This document shows positions 17,979 through 27,977 of a DNA stretch of 55,750 bases, piece by piece (position 1 is the stretch's first letter; every line of letters begins with the position of its first letter). The position numbers and the translations under genes are program-made. The notes under the pieces are model-generated. The model did not search any database, was not told the origin of the DNA, and saw only the letters and a program-made list of their open reading frames with translations. The stretch covers positions 1-55,750 of the forward strand of contig JAHFED010000045.1 of assembly GCA_023248635.1 (NCBI GenBank), in the 5' to 3' direction. The stretch is from Myxococcales bacterium. Lineage in GTDB: Bacteria > Myxococcota > UBA727 > VGSZ01.

Positions 17979-18089
17979 ATGAGCGGAGCCACTCCTGATC
18001 CTGAAGAGCTTGCCAGAACCGCTTTCCGGTACTCCGTTGCCGGTGTGATCGCCTGGGTGCTCGCCGTCGCTGTCTACGTCCTGCGCTGA
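17979..18089 (+). CDS. Small single-span membrane protein of the oxidase cluster
   Basis: 36 residues: MSGATPDPEELARTAF then a hydrophobic span (YSVAGVIAWVLAVAVYVLR). A clear ribosome site GGAGAA lies 8 bp before the ATG. It sits 51 bp after the cytochrome gene and 19 bp before coxB. Not matched to a named family here; size and place suggest an accessory oxidase subunit analogous to the tiny fourth subunits of bacterial aa3 or cbb3 oxidases. Confidence 0.7.
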   Translation: MSGATPDPEELARTAFRYSVAGVIAWVLAVAVYVLR

Positions 18090-18108
18090 CTTTGCCTTCG
18101 GAGCACCT

Positions 18109-18786
18109 GTGCCCACGACGTTTCTTCCCCAAGCCTCGTCCTATGCTGGCGACATCGACTTTCTGATCGGCCTCGTGGCGGTCATCGTCATGGGCTGGTT
18201 CTTCGCGGCGCAGGCGTTGTTCTTCGGCTTCATCATCAAGTTTCGCGCGAAGCCGGGTAAGAAGGCCATGTACATTGATGGCCTCAATCCGCTGCACAAG
18301 CGTTGGGTATCTTATCCGCACTATGCGGTGCTGATTTTTGACGTCATCATCCTCGTATTTGCACTCAAGGTGTGGACACACGTCAAGATCGAGCTTCCGC
18401 CAGCCAATGATACAGTCGGTGTCGTCGCCCAGCGCTGGTCTTGGACCTTCGTGCACTCGGGCGCCGACGGCAAGCTCGACACCGACGACGACGTGAAGAC
18501 GGCGGACGAGCTGCACGTGAAGGTCGGCGACGTCGTCCACTTCGAGGGGAGCTCGCGCGACGTGCTGCACAGCTTCTCGATCCCCGCGTTCCGGCTCAAG
18601 CAGGACCTCATCCCCGGTCGCATCACGACGGGTTGGTTCAAGGCCGAGCAAACCGGCACCTTCGACATCCAGTGCGTGGAAATCTGCGGCATCGGCCACG
18701 GCATGATGGTCGCCCGCGTCGTCGTCGAGACGCCCGAGCAGCACACAGCCTGGTTGGCCACCAACGCGCCGGCCGCCGCGCACTGA
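18109..18786 (+). CDS. coxB: Cytochrome c oxidase subunit II
   Basis: 225 residues, GTG start at 18109 preceded by GGAG. Two membrane helices (GLVAVIVMGWFFAAQALFFG and HYAVLIFDVIILVFALKVW), then a cupredoxin domain. The dinuclear CuA site is complete: His in DVLHSFSIP and Cys189, Glu191, Cys193, His197, Met200. No C-terminal cytochrome c domain is fused, so it is aa3- rather than caa3-like. The soluble cytochromes encoded upstream would dock here. Confidence 0.95.
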   Translation: MPTTFLPQASSYAGDIDFLIGLVAVIVMGWFFAAQALFFGFIIKFRAKPGKKAMYIDGLNPLHKRWVSYPHYAVLIFDVIILVFALKVWTHVKIELPPANDTVGVVAQRWSWTFVHSGADGKLDTDDDVKTADELHVKVGDVVHFEGSSRDVLHSFSIPAFRLKQDLIPGRITTGWFKAEQTGTFDIQCVEICGIGHGMMVARVVVETPEQHTAWLATNAPAAAH

Positions 18787-18834
18787 ACCGCTTTCTTGTT
18801 GTGTTTTTATTGATTTAGAAGTCACGAGGACGCG

Positions 18835-20601
18835 ATGTCCAACGCTGCACCGACCGCTACCGCACCGCACGCGCACGAGCCGGGACACGCTCCCGACGGG
18901 CACAGCCACGATCATCACGATCATCACGCGCCGCAGAGCTTCTTCCAGAAGTATTTGTTTTCGACCGATCACAAGATGATCGCTCAACAATACATGTGGA
19001 CCGGCGTCGCGATGGCCCTCATTGGCGGCTTCCTCGCCTACGCCTTCCGCATGCAGCTCGCTTTCCCGGACAAATGGATTCCCGGCTACGGCTATATGTC
19101 ATCGTTGGAGTACAACACCGCCGTCACGAACCACGGCACCATCATGATCTTCTGGTTCGCGATGCCGGTGCTGATCGCGGCTTTCGGCAACCTGCTGATC
19201 CCGCTGATGATCGGTTGCGACGACATGGTGTTTCCCCGCATCAATCGACTCAGCTACCAGATCTTTCTGCTGTCGGCCATCATACTCATCTCTTCTTTCT
19301 TCGTCAAAGGCGGCGGCTTCAATGGTGCATGGACCGCCTATCCGCCGCTGTCGGCCAACGCCGAGTACAACATGGCCGGCACCGGCTCGACCCTGTGGGT
19401 TCTCGCCGTCGCCTTGGAGTTCGTGGCCTTCCTGCTCGGCGGCATCAACTTCATCACAACGGCCATGAGCGCTCGAGCTCCGGGCATGCGCCTGTGGGAC
19501 ATGCCCCTGGTCGTTTGGATGATCGTCATCGCCAGCATCCTCTTCATGGCCTCCGTGGGACCGCTGATCGCCGGCGCCGTCATGCTCTTGTTCGATCAGA
19601 ATTTCGGCACCTTCTTCTTCAACCCCGAGCGCGGCGGCGACCCGGTGCTCTGGCAGCATTTGTTCTGGTTCTTCGGCCACCCCGAGGTCTACGTCGTGCT
19701 GCTGCCGGCCATGGGCATGTCGGGGGACATCATCGCCGTGTTCTCGCGCAAGAAGATTTTCGCCTACAAAACGCTTCTTTATACGGTGTTTGCGACGGGC
19801 ATCATCAGCTTCTTCGTCTGGGCTCACCACCAGTTCATCGCTGGCATCGATCCCCGCATGGCGAACATCTTCACGGTGACCACGCTGATCATCTCAGTCC
19901 CAATCGCCGAAATGTGCTTTCTTTTCATCGCGACCCTGTACGGCGGCTCCATTCGTTTGACGGTTCCGATGTTGTGGGCCCTCTCGTTCGTCGCCGAGTT
20001 CCTGCTGGGCGGCGTGACGGGCATCTTTCTGGGTGCATCTGGGGCCGACATCTATTTCCACGACACCTACTTCGTCATCGCCCATTTTCACTACACCTTT
20101 GTCCCCATTGCGGTCATCGGCTTCTTTATGGGCTTCACCTTCTGGTTTCCCAAGATGTATGGGAAAATGCTGAATGAGACTCTCGGAAAGATCCATTTTT
20201 GGATCACGATTCTTGGGTTCAACATGATCTTCATTCCGCTCTTTTTTACGGGCATGTGGGGAGATCACCGCCGCATCTACAACTACTCCCACTTCCCCGA
20301 GCTGCATCGCGTCGCGCTGCAGGACCTGCGCATCGTCGCCACCGTCGGCCTGCTCATCATGATTTCAGCGCAGGCCATCTTCCTGTTCAATGTCATCAAG
20401 ACGTTCCGGGCCAAACAGGAAAACCCGGGCCCCAACCCCTGGCACAGCAACACCCTCGACTGGTCGGCGCCGTCGCCGCCGCCTCATGGGAATTTCGCGG
20501 AGCTGCCTACGGTCTTCCGGGGACCCTATGAGTACAGCCATCCCGAGCGGGAGAGCGATTTTTGGCCCCAGAACGAACCGCCGCCCGGCTCTTCTACTTG
20601 A
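18835..20601 (+). CDS. coxA: Cytochrome c oxidase subunit I
   Basis: 588 residues with GAGG before the ATG. An N-terminal His-rich tail (about residues 11-32) precedes twelve expected helices. The heme-copper core is intact: His in TNHGTIMIFW, HPEVY (282-286, with the D-channel Glu and the cross-linked Tyr), HHQF, and HDTYFVIAHFHY. The helix VIII segment that usually reads VPTGIKxF reads VPIAEMCF (356-362), so the K-channel Lys is Met360. An AT-rich stretch (18795-18822) lies between coxB and coxA and may contain a promoter. This subunit reduces oxygen to water and pumps protons. Confidence 0.95.
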   Translation: MSNAAPTATAPHAHEPGHAPDGHSHDHHDHHAPQSFFQKYLFSTDHKMIAQQYMWTGVAMALIGGFLAYAFRMQLAFPDKWIPGYGYMSSLEYNTAVTNHGTIMIFWFAMPVLIAAFGNLLIPLMIGCDDMVFPRINRLSYQIFLLSAIILISSFFVKGGGFNGAWTAYPPLSANAEYNMAGTGSTLWVLAVALEFVAFLLGGINFITTAMSARAPGMRLWDMPLVVWMIVIASILFMASVGPLIAGAVMLLFDQNFGTFFFNPERGGDPVLWQHLFWFFGHPEVYVVLLPAMGMSGDIIAVFSRKKIFAYKTLLYTVFATGIISFFVWAHHQFIAGIDPRMANIFTVTTLIISVPIAEMCFLFIATLYGGSIRLTVPMLWALSFVAEFLLGGVTGIFLGASGADIYFHDTYFVIAHFHYTFVPIAVIGFFMGFTFWFPKMYGKMLNETLGKIHFWITILGFNMIFIPLFFTGMWGDHRRIYNYSHFPELHRVALQDLRIVATVGLLIMISAQAIFLFNVIKTFRAKQENPGPNPWHSNTLDWSAPSPPPHGNFAELPTVFRGPYEYSHPERESDFWPQNEPPPGSST

Positions 20602-20670
20602 CACTTTTCGGCCGGGCGTCATGCCCGCGTCTTGAGCATCAGAACTTGCTGGCCTGACGAGGACTACTGC

Positions 20671-21249
20671 ATGGCATTCGCCAAACCCATCGCCACCTTG
20701 CGCTCTGCGACCGGCGTCCCTGTGGGACGACTCGCGATGTGGTGGCTGCTTGCCTCGGAGATCGTGATCTTCGGCGGCCTGCTGATGAGCTACATCATGC
20801 ACCGCATTGGCCATCCTGAATGGGCCGCCGAGGCCGCCCACACCAACACGGTGGCCGGGGCGATCAACACGGTGGTGCTGCTGTCGTCGTCGTTGTCGGC
20901 GGTGTTGGCCCACCAGGCTGCGCAGATGGGCAACGGCAAGCGCGCGGCGCGTTTTCTGTGGATTACCATTGGCGGCGCAGCCACCTTTCTGGTCGTCAAG
21001 TCTTTCGAATGGACCCACGAGATCCACGAGGGCTTCGTACTCACCCGCTCGGGGTTCTGGTCCTTTTATTACTGCGCCGCCGGTCTGCATGCGTTGCACG
21101 TGATCGCCGGATCCATCGCCATGGGGTTCGTCGCCGTCGACGCCGCCAAGGGTCGCGAGCTGCAGCGGGTCGAGTACGCTGGAATCTACTGGCACTTCGT
21201 CGACGTCGTTTGGATCTTCCTCTTCCCCCTCCTCTACATCGCCAAGTGA
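20671..21249 (+). CDS. coxC: Cytochrome c oxidase subunit III (first copy)
   Basis: 192 residues from the ATG at 20671, GAGG about 9 bp upstream. Helices start with LAMWWLLASEIVIFGGLLMSY and the family signature is visible in VKSFEWTHEIHEGF, FWSFYYCAAGLHALHVIAGS and YWHFVDVVWIFLFPLLY. Subunit III stabilises subunit I and the D-channel. A second, shorter-related gene follows at 21711. Confidence 0.9.
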   Translation: MAFAKPIATLRSATGVPVGRLAMWWLLASEIVIFGGLLMSYIMHRIGHPEWAAEAAHTNTVAGAINTVVLLSSSLSAVLAHQAAQMGNGKRAARFLWITIGGAATFLVVKSFEWTHEIHEGFVLTRSGFWSFYYCAAGLHALHVIAGSIAMGFVAVDAAKGRELQRVEYAGIYWHFVDVVWIFLFPLLYIAK

Positions 21250-21256
21250 GCGCGCC

Positions 21257-21709
21257 ATGACTTCCCACGCCCCAGCCGCAGCCGTCGACGGCGCTCATGC
21301 CCACGAGGGCGAGCACATCCATCCGCCCATCTATTATGTGAAGATCTGGGGCGTGCTCCTGGCGCTGTTGACCGTCTCGATCATCGGCCCGATGATTGGC
21401 ATCAAAATCCTGACGCTCATGACCGCCTTCGGGATTGCCGTCGTCAAGGCCTATCTGGTGTGCTCGAAGTTCATGCACCTGAACATCGAGAAGAAGTTCG
21501 TTATCTATTTTCTCACCATCGCGCTGTGCCTGATGGCCATCTTCTACTTCGGCGTCGCTCCCGACGTGATGAAGCACGACGGCGCGAACTGGCGCAACGT
21601 GGGCGCCCAGGCGGAGGTCGCGCGGGGCCTCGAAAGAGCCAAGCACCCCGAAGAACACGGCGAGCACGGGCACAGCGAGCACGGCGCCAAGCCTGCTGGC
21701 GAGCACTGA
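21257..21709 (+). CDS. Cytochrome c oxidase subunit IV-like membrane protein
   Basis: 150 residues. His-rich N terminus (HAHEGEHIHPP) then three helices (IYYVKIWGVLLALLTVSII, LTLMTAFGIAVVKAYLVC and KKFVIYFLTIALCLMAIFYF), with the conserved VKAYLVCSKFMHL segment of prokaryotic subunit IV (COX4_pro). The C terminus is again His-rich (EEHGEHGHSEHG), which could bind metal. It is eight bases after coxC. Confidence 0.85.
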   Translation: MTSHAPAAAVDGAHAHEGEHIHPPIYYVKIWGVLLALLTVSIIGPMIGIKILTLMTAFGIAVVKAYLVCSKFMHLNIEKKFVIYFLTIALCLMAIFYFGVAPDVMKHDGANWRNVGAQAEVARGLERAKHPEEHGEHGHSEHGAKPAGEH

Positions 21710-21710
21710 C

Positions 21711-22304
21711 ATGCCCGACGGCATGGCCCCAACTCCGACGCGGGCGCCGGTGCAGCGCGCTCCCTTTGACGCCGCTGTGTTCGGCGTCGTCGTCTTTATT
21801 ACGACGGAGTTGATGTTTTTTGCCGGCTTGCTTTCAGCTTATAATATTGCGCGGGGCCGGGTGCCGATGTCGATCTGGCCACCGCCCGATCAGCCGCGGT
21901 TGCCCATCGAATCGACGGCGGTGAACTCGAGCTTCTTGCTGGTCTCGGGCGTGCTGATCTGGCTGGCGGTGCGGTCCCTGCGCGGACGCTCTTCGTCGGC
22001 GCTGCGCCTTGCCGTGGCGGGTTGGCTCGCCGGGGCCCTCTTTGTCGGGCTGCAGGGACGAGAGTGGGTCTCGCTCCTTGCCCAGGGTCTGACGATGCAG
22101 AAATCCACGCACGCGTCGTTCTTTTATTTGATTGTGGGTACTCACGGTCTGCACGCCGTCGGCGGGCTGTTGGCCTTGGGCTGGGTGGTTCAGCGCCTCA
22201 TGCGGGGCACCGCTACCTTGTCCCAATTGCGCGCCGCGAGCGTTTTCTGGGCCTTTGTCGTCCTCATCTGGCCGATGATCTACGTGATGGTCTATCTGGG
22301 GTGA
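21711..22304 (+). CDS. Second cytochrome c oxidase subunit III-like protein
   Basis: 197 residues, starting one base after the preceding stop. Signature segments: FDAAVFGVVVFITTELMFFAGLLSAYNI in part, LQGREWVSLL, ASFFYLIVGTHGLHAVGGLLALG and WAFVVLIWPMIYVMVYL. It has the E and H residues of subunit III (TELMFF, THGLH). Having two subunit III-like genes around subunit IV is common for oxidases tied to alternative complex III; both may be needed to build a seven-helix subunit III. Confidence 0.85.
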   Translation: MPDGMAPTPTRAPVQRAPFDAAVFGVVVFITTELMFFAGLLSAYNIARGRVPMSIWPPPDQPRLPIESTAVNSSFLLVSGVLIWLAVRSLRGRSSSALRLAVAGWLAGALFVGLQGREWVSLLAQGLTMQKSTHASFFYLIVGTHGLHAVGGLLALGWVVQRLMRGTATLSQLRAASVFWAFVVLIWPMIYVMVYLG

Positions 22305-22309
22305 TCAGA

Positions 22310-22537
22310 ATGCTGCAGCGTGCCCACCCCTGGTTGGTCGTCGTCGCCGTCACGCTCTTGGCTCGGGCCGCCGAGGCTTGTCCGAGCTGCGTCGACCCGC
22401 GCGACAGTGCTCGCAGCGCCATGATCGGCTCGACCATCGTCTTGTCGCTCTTGCCCCTCGCCTTCATCGGCGCCGTCGTGACCTGGGTGGTGCGCCGCGA
22501 GCGGGCCGCCGCCGTTGCTCGGTTGCAGGCGCCGTAG
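22310..22537 (+). CDS. Small CPSC-motif membrane protein
   Basis: 75 residues: signal peptide (WLVVVAVTLLARAAEA), the exported motif ACPSCVDPRDSARS, then one membrane helix (STIVLSLLPLAFIGAVVTWVV) and a short basic tail. The ATG is five bases after the preceding stop; an in-frame GTG at 22301 overlaps that stop. Not matched to a named family. A CxxC pair facing the periplasm at the end of an oxidase operon suggests copper handling or disulfide chemistry, which is inference. Confidence 0.7.
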   Translation: MLQRAHPWLVVVAVTLLARAAEACPSCVDPRDSARSAMIGSTIVLSLLPLAFIGAVVTWVVRRERAAAVARLQAP

Positions 22538-22664
22538 CCTGACCGCCTTTGGCGTCGAAGTACGACGACCGGTTTGACACGCACCCCTCCCCACCGTAGC
22601 CGCTGCTTGTTTGCAGCGCTGCGTCAACGCTTGCGGACCACGGGTCCATGTCGTCGGGTGGGTC

Positions 22665-25600
22665 ATGATTTTCTCTGGCATTTCTCGGGTCGGCCTTTGT
22701 TCCTCCACGGCTCTCGCGGTCGCCCTCTTGGCCGCTTGCCCGGCGCCTGACCTCAAGGTCCCCGGCGCCCAGTTGGCCGGCACCGTACGCATCAACGCTG
22801 GGCTCAAGCCTCTGCTTCCGCCGCCCGCAGGGGCCTCGGGTCGAAACGTCGCCGAGGTCGAGCCCAACACCGTCGCCCCCGAGAAGTTCGACGTCGGCGA
22901 AGTGCTCCCCGACGTCGAACCGCTCATCATCAGCGGTTCCCTCGCCGAAACCACCGACGTCCGCGATCGCCTGATCTTTCGCGTGGGCGGCGACGAAGAG
23001 GTCTCGGTGGCCTTCACCTACGACGTGCTCGAGGGTGGCGGCGGCAGCTTCTTTACCGTCGCCGACGGCGAGGCCATCGCCGACGACAACAGCAACGTGC
23101 TGGTGCCCTTCGAGCCCGCCAACGCCAAGACCCAGACCTTTTCAGCAGTGGTCAAGCCCAACCGTCCGTTGCTCATCAATATCAAGTTCAATGGTACGGG
23201 CGAGCTGAAATACCGGACGACGGTCACCGCGATCTCCGGGACGGTGGTGGGCAAGGTCTTCGTCGTCGCCTTCCGTGCCGGCGCCGAGCACCCCGCGCTG
23301 TTGCTCGATCCGGTCAAGAGGCCCAACAACCCCATTGGCGCCGTCTCGGTCGACAAGAACATTCGACTCGACGCCGACGGCAACTGGATCGGCGAGTTCG
23401 GCGGCCTGGCTCTCATCGACGCCGATCCGACCACGCCCGTGGCCGAGGGCGACGCCATCGTGCTCTTTGCCTACGCCGACAACGACGGCAGCGCGTCCTC
23501 GGCGCCAGCCAATTTCGTGCTCGGAGCGCCGACGCCCGCCGACTTCGTGGCCGGTGCGCTGCTCAACATCGACGCACCCAAAGACGGCGACAGCCGCAGC
23601 GACCTCGAGCTCAACATCGATCAGCCCAACATCGATCAAGACTTCGACGGTGTCGCCGATGAAGACCGCGATGGCGACGGCCGCAACGACGACAACTGCC
23701 CCACCAAGGCCAACGTCGACCAAGCAGACGTTGACGAAGACGGCGTCGGCGACATTTGCGATGTGTGTCCCGACGTCTTCGATCCCGATCAGAAAAACAG
23801 CGATGGCGCAGGCCGGGGCGACGCCTGCAACCGCATCGGGTCCTCGCGCTGCCCCTTCTTCGGCATGTACCCGCGGACCTCGTGCGCCGTCGACACCGAC
23901 GACGACGAAATCGACGACAACGCCATCGCCTGCAAAGACGTGAACCCCGTGTGCCTGCCGCAAGACGCCGCCGACGGCGACTTCCCCATCACCGGTCCGG
24001 CCACCGCGCTCGACAATTGCGTCGACGACGCAAACGTCGACCAGGCCGATCTCGACAACGACCTCGCTGGCGACGCCTGCGACGCCGACGATGACGGCGA
24101 CGGCACCGGCGACGACGTCGACAACTGTCCCGCGGCGGGCAATGGCGGACAGCAAGACGGCGACGTCGACGGCGTCGGCGATGCCTGTGACGATTGCGCG
24201 ACGCTGACCAATGACGATCAAGGCGACGTCGATGGCGATGGCGCCGGCGATGCCTGCGACGACGACATCGACGACGACCTGCTGCTCAATGCCGACGACA
24301 ATTGCCCCGCCGTCGCCAACCCCCTGCAAAATGACAGCGACGGCGACGGCGACGGCGACGCCTGCGATCTCTGCCCCGCCCGCTTCGGCGACTTCGCCGA
24401 CGCCGACAACGACGGCATTGGCGATGAGTGCGAGCCCGCAGCGTGCCTGGCCGTGCCCTCGCCCCAAGCGGCCTGTGTCGACGACACCGACTGCGTCGAC
24501 GCCGGGGGCCTCTGCCTCGAAGGGGGCCTCTGCCTCCTGCCCGGTGACAGCGATGGCGATGGCCTCCCCGACGCCTGCGAAGACGACGACGACGGCGACG
24601 GCGTGATTGACACAGCCGACAACTGCCCCGGAGTCGCCAATCCCGTCGTCGCTCCAGCTGCGGCCCAGGCCGACTCGGACGACGACGGTTTCGGCGACGC
24701 CTGCGACCTCTGCCCCGAGGCTGCCGACGCCGACCAACTCGACAGCGACGGCGACGGCCTCGGCGACGCCTGCGACCTCTGCCGCCTGGTCGCCTCCGCA
24801 CCGGTGGCCTGCACCGACGACGAGGACTGCGAGCTCGCGGGCGGCAGCTGCGGCGCCGGTGGCCTGTGCTTGACCGACACCGACACCGACAGCGATGGCA
24901 ACGGCGATGCCTGCGACGCCGACGACGACGCCGACGGCATCTGCGATCCCTGCGGAGACGCAGCGCCGCTGCCGGTGTGCAAAGGCACTGTGAGCGGCGA
25001 CGGCTGCACCGGCGCGGACAATTGCCCCGCCGACGCCAACCCCGGCCAAGAAGACGTCGACGACAGCGGCTTCGGCGATGTGTGCGAAGACAAAGACGGC
25101 GACGGCACCCCTGACAGCAGCGATGACTCCGATGGCGATCTGGTCTTCGACATCGTCGACAACTGTCCCGACCTCGCCAATCCCATTGCCGATGGTGCCA
25201 CCGCTCAGGCAGACACCGACGGCGACGGCCTCGGCGATGCCTGCGACAACTGCGCCGCGGTGACCAACATCGGCCAGGAAGACGCCGACGGCGATGGCGT
25301 CGGCGACGTCTGCGACAACTGCGCGGGTGCCGCGAACCCCGGCCAGGAAAACAGCGACACCACCGATACCTTCGACGACGGCCTCGGCGACGCCTGCGAT
25401 CTCGACGCCGACAACGACGGCCTCGCCAACGACGATGACAACTGCACCAGCGTCGCCAACCCTAGCCAAGAAGACGGCGACGACGACGGTGCCGGCGACG
25501 CCTGCGATGTGTGCAACGGTTTCAGAAACCCCAACCAGGCCGACGCCGACAACGACAGCCGTGGCGACGCTTGCGACAACTGCCCCAACGTCGCGAACAA

Positions 25601-27977
25601 CAACCAGGCCGACGGCGATGCCGATTTCGTTGGCGATGCCTGCGACAACTGCGTGGCCGTCTCCAACCGCGACCAACAAAACAACGAGGGCGATCTCCTC
25701 GGCGATGTGTGCGACGACGACGACGACAACGACCTCGACCTCGACGTCGCCGACAATTGTCCCCTCGATGCCAACGCCGCGCAGACCGACACGGACGACG
25801 ACGAGATCGGCGACGCCTGCGACGACGACATCGACGGCGACGGCCTGTGCAACGACGCCACGATCGAGAGCGACGACTGCGCGGGCGTCGACGCCTGCGC
25901 GCTGGTCGTCAGTGATTTCACTCCGCTGGCCAACAACGACCGCACCGGCACCGACCTCTCCAACGACGCCCTCAATCCGACGATCATCGACGGGACCGGC
26001 GTGGCCAACGAGATCAGCGAAAACGATCAATTGGTGATCACGGGTTCGGTCGGTGGGGCCGACGCCGCCGACGCCTTCGTCGTCACCCCGGCAGCCCTGG
26101 CCGGTCGGGGAGCGCGGGTCGAAGTCACCGGCCTCGACGACCTCACCCTCGAGGTGAACGGCAACGAAGTCACCGCCGACACCTTCTCTCTGGGTCTCAA
26201 CGGCGCCGCTCGCACCTTCGTGTTGGCCTCTGGCGATGCGGATGCCCACAACTACACCATCACCATCAGCGTGGGTGGCGACGTCGACAGCGACGGCGAC
26301 GGCGACGCCGACCTCTGCGACTCCTGCGTGGCCGACCCGAATCTTGGGGACCGCGACGACGATGGCGTCGACGACGCCTGCGACGTCTGCATCGTGGCCG
26401 CGGGCTCTTGCGACAACATCGACGTCGACAACGACACCATCTGCGACGTGGCCGACGGGCCGTCGACCTGCGGCGCCGACGGGGCCATCGACAACTGTCC
26501 CGCCGACGAAAACACCGACCAGGCCGACGTCGACGACGACGGCCTCGGCGACGCGTGCGACGACGAAGACGGCGACACGGTCAGCGACGCCGACGACAAC
26601 TGCTTCAACACCGACAACCTCGACCAGGCCGACGCCGATGGCGACGGCCTCGGCGACGTCTGTGACAATTGTCCCGACGACGACAACCTCGACCAGCAAG
26701 ACGGCGACCTCGACGGCGTCGGCGACGCCTGCGATCCCTGCCCGGTCCTCGACGGCGCGGACTGCAGCGTCATCGATCCCGACGGTGACGACGCCTGCGA
26801 TGTCGCTCCCCCTGCAGGCATCAACAACGCCTGCGGCGCGGCGCTCGACAACTGCCCCGGGCTGCAAAACGACCAAAGCGACGCCGACGACGATGGCCAA
26901 GGCGACGCGTGCAACGACGCCAACGACGTCGACGGCGACGAGTTCTCCGACACCCTCGACAATTGTCCCGCGCTCGGCGACGCCAACCCCGATCAGGCCG
27001 ACGCCGACGACGACGACATCGGCGACATCTGTGATGACGACCGCGACGGCGATGGGTCGTGCAACGACGCCGCGGCGCGCGGTGCCGACGCGCCAACCTG
27101 CACAGGCATCGACAATTGTCCCGACGACAACAACGTCGACCAAGCCGACAGCGACGACGACGGCATCGGCGACGTGTGTGACAACGACGTCGCTCCGCCG
27201 ACGCTCTTCTTCGAAAGCGCCGAGCCCAACGACGACGTCCCGCAGTCCATCGGGTTGGCTCCCAATGCCGCAGCCCGCATCATCGGCGCCCTCGACCAAG
27301 GCAGCGACGCCGACGATGTCTTCACCTTCACCGCTGCGCGGGCCGGCACCTTCGTTTTCCAGCTCGACTTCGATGGACCCGACTTCGATCTGATCGTGCT
27401 CCCTGGTGCCAGCGAGGCCGACTTCGAAGGCGCCCAAGCGGGCAACCCGGAGTTGGCCAGCGTCGTTGCCCTCGCCGGTGACGTCGTCAGCATCGACCTC
27501 AACGCCTTCGAGGGCGCTGGGGCCTATGTGCTCGAGGCTCTGTTTGTGGCCGACGTCGAAGGGGCCGATCCGCTGGCCGCCATCGATCTCGGCGGGCTGC
27601 GCCGCGGTGACTTCCTGCCGGCCCAACCCATCGTCAACGACTACGTCGGCGCCTTCGACGCCACCGAGCGCGGCGGCGGCGCCATCGAAACGGCCTTTGG
27701 GGCCACCGACACTGACGAGTACGTCTTCGAAGTGCTCTCGACGGGAACCCTGGTGTTCGCCCTCACGGGCTTCAGCGGCGACCTCGACGCCATCTTCCTG
27801 GATCGTCCGGCGGCGCAGGCCGCCTTCCCGCTCGGTGTGACCAACGTCGATGCGGCGACGGTGGCAGCCATCGAACGGGCATCCTTCGCGGTCACCGTTG
27901 GCGACGTGATCTTCCTCGAGATCGCGCGCTACGACGCCGCCCCGACCCCCTACTCCTTCTCCCTCACGATCGAATGA
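22665..27977 (+). CDS. Giant thrombospondin type 3 repeat lipoprotein with C-terminal PPC-like domains
   Basis: 1770 residues from the ATG at 22665, lipobox LLAAC. The first 300 residues are beta-rich. About 23640-25900 and 26280-27200 encode dozens of Asp-rich repeats of the type DNCP..NPxQxDxDxDGxGDxCD, the calcium-binding thrombospondin type 3 unit with disulfide Cys. Two repeat blocks are separated by a beta-rich domain (about 25915-26270). The C terminus has a PPC-like domain ([15 protein letters not shown] onward) and a second related domain. Expected role: calcium-stiffened surface stalk. Its stop overlaps the TonB receptor start (ATGA). A TTGACA at 22566 could be a -35 box, but the -10 is poor. 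Confidence 0.9.
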   Translation: MIFSGISRVGLCSSTALAVALLAACPAPDLKVPGAQLAGTVRINAGLKPLLPPPAGASGRNVAEVEPNTVAPEKFDVGEVLPDVEPLIISGSLAETTDVRDRLIFRVGGDEEVSVAFTYDVLEGGGGSFFTVADGEAIADDNSNVLVPFEPANAKTQTFSAVVKPNRPLLINIKFNGTGELKYRTTVTAISGTVVGKVFVVAFRAGAEHPALLLDPVKRPNNPIGAVSVDKNIRLDADGNWIGEFGGLALIDADPTTPVAEGDAIVLFAYADNDGSASSAPANFVLGAPTPADFVAGALLNIDAPKDGDSRSDLELNIDQPNIDQDFDGVADEDRDGDGRNDDNCPTKANVDQADVDEDGVGDICDVCPDVFDPDQKNSDGAGRGDACNRIGSSRCPFFGMYPRTSCAVDTDDDEIDDNAIACKDVNPVCLPQDAADGDFPITGPATALDNCVDDANVDQADLDNDLAGDACDADDDGDGTGDDVDNCPAAGNGGQQDGDVDGVGDACDDCATLTNDDQGDVDGDGAGDACDDDIDDDLLLNADDNCPAVANPLQNDSDGDGDGDACDLCPARFGDFADADNDGIGDECEPAACLAVPSPQAACVDDTDCVDAGGLCLEGGLCLLPGDSDGDGLPDACEDDDDGDGVIDTADNCPGVANPVVAPAAAQADSDDDGFGDACDLCPEAADADQLDSDGDGLGDACDLCRLVASAPVACTDDEDCELAGGSCGAGGLCLTDTDTDSDGNGDACDADDDADGICDPCGDAAPLPVCKGTVSGDGCTGADNCPADANPGQEDVDDSGFGDVCEDKDGDGTPDSSDDSDGDLVFDIVDNCPDLANPIADGATAQADTDGDGLGDACDNCAAVTNIGQEDADGDGVGDVCDNCAGAANPGQENSDTTDTFDDGLGDACDLDADNDGLANDDDNCTSVANPSQEDGDDDGAGDACDVCNGFRNPNQADADNDSRGDACDNCPNVANNNQADGDADFVGDACDNCVAVSNRDQQNNEGDLLGDVCDDDDDNDLDLDVADNCPLDANAAQTDTDDDEIGDACDDDIDGDGLCNDATIESDDCAGVDACALVVSDFTPLANNDRTGTDLSNDALNPTIIDGTGVANEISENDQLVITGSVGGADAADAFVVTPAALAGRGARVEVTGLDDLTLEVNGNEVTADTFSLGLNGAARTFVLASGDADAHNYTITISVGGDVDSDGDGDADLCDSCVADPNLGDRDDDGVDDACDVCIVAAGSCDNIDVDNDTICDVADGPSTCGADGAIDNCPADENTDQADVDDDGLGDACDDEDGDTVSDADDNCFNTDNLDQADADGDGLGDVCDNCPDDDNLDQQDGDLDGVGDACDPCPVLDGADCSVIDPDGDDACDVAPPAGINNACGAALDNCPGLQNDQSDADDDGQGDACNDANDVDGDEFSDTLDNCPALGDANPDQADADDDDIGDICDDDRDGDGSCNDAAARGADAPTCTGIDNCPDDNNVDQADSDDDGIGDVCDNDVAPPTLFFESAEPNDDVPQSIGLAPNAAARIIGALDQGSDADDVFTFTAARAGTFVFQLDFDGPDFDLIVLPGASEADFEGAQAGNPELASVVALAGDVVSIDLNAFEGAGAYVLEALFVADVEGADPLAAIDLGGLRRGDFLPAQPIVNDYVGAFDATERGGGAIETAFGATDTDEYVFEVLSTGTLVFALTGFSGDLDAIFLDRPAAQAAFPLGVTNVDAATVAAIERASFAVTVGDVIFLEIARYDAAPTPYSFSLTIE

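Noticed and set aside
23142-27626. Long minus-strand frame (1494 codons) opposite the thrombospondin-repeat gene
   Set aside because: It is antisense to a clear repeat-lipoprotein gene; the GAC-rich repeats read as Val/Gly/Ala-rich junk on the other strand and have no domain.
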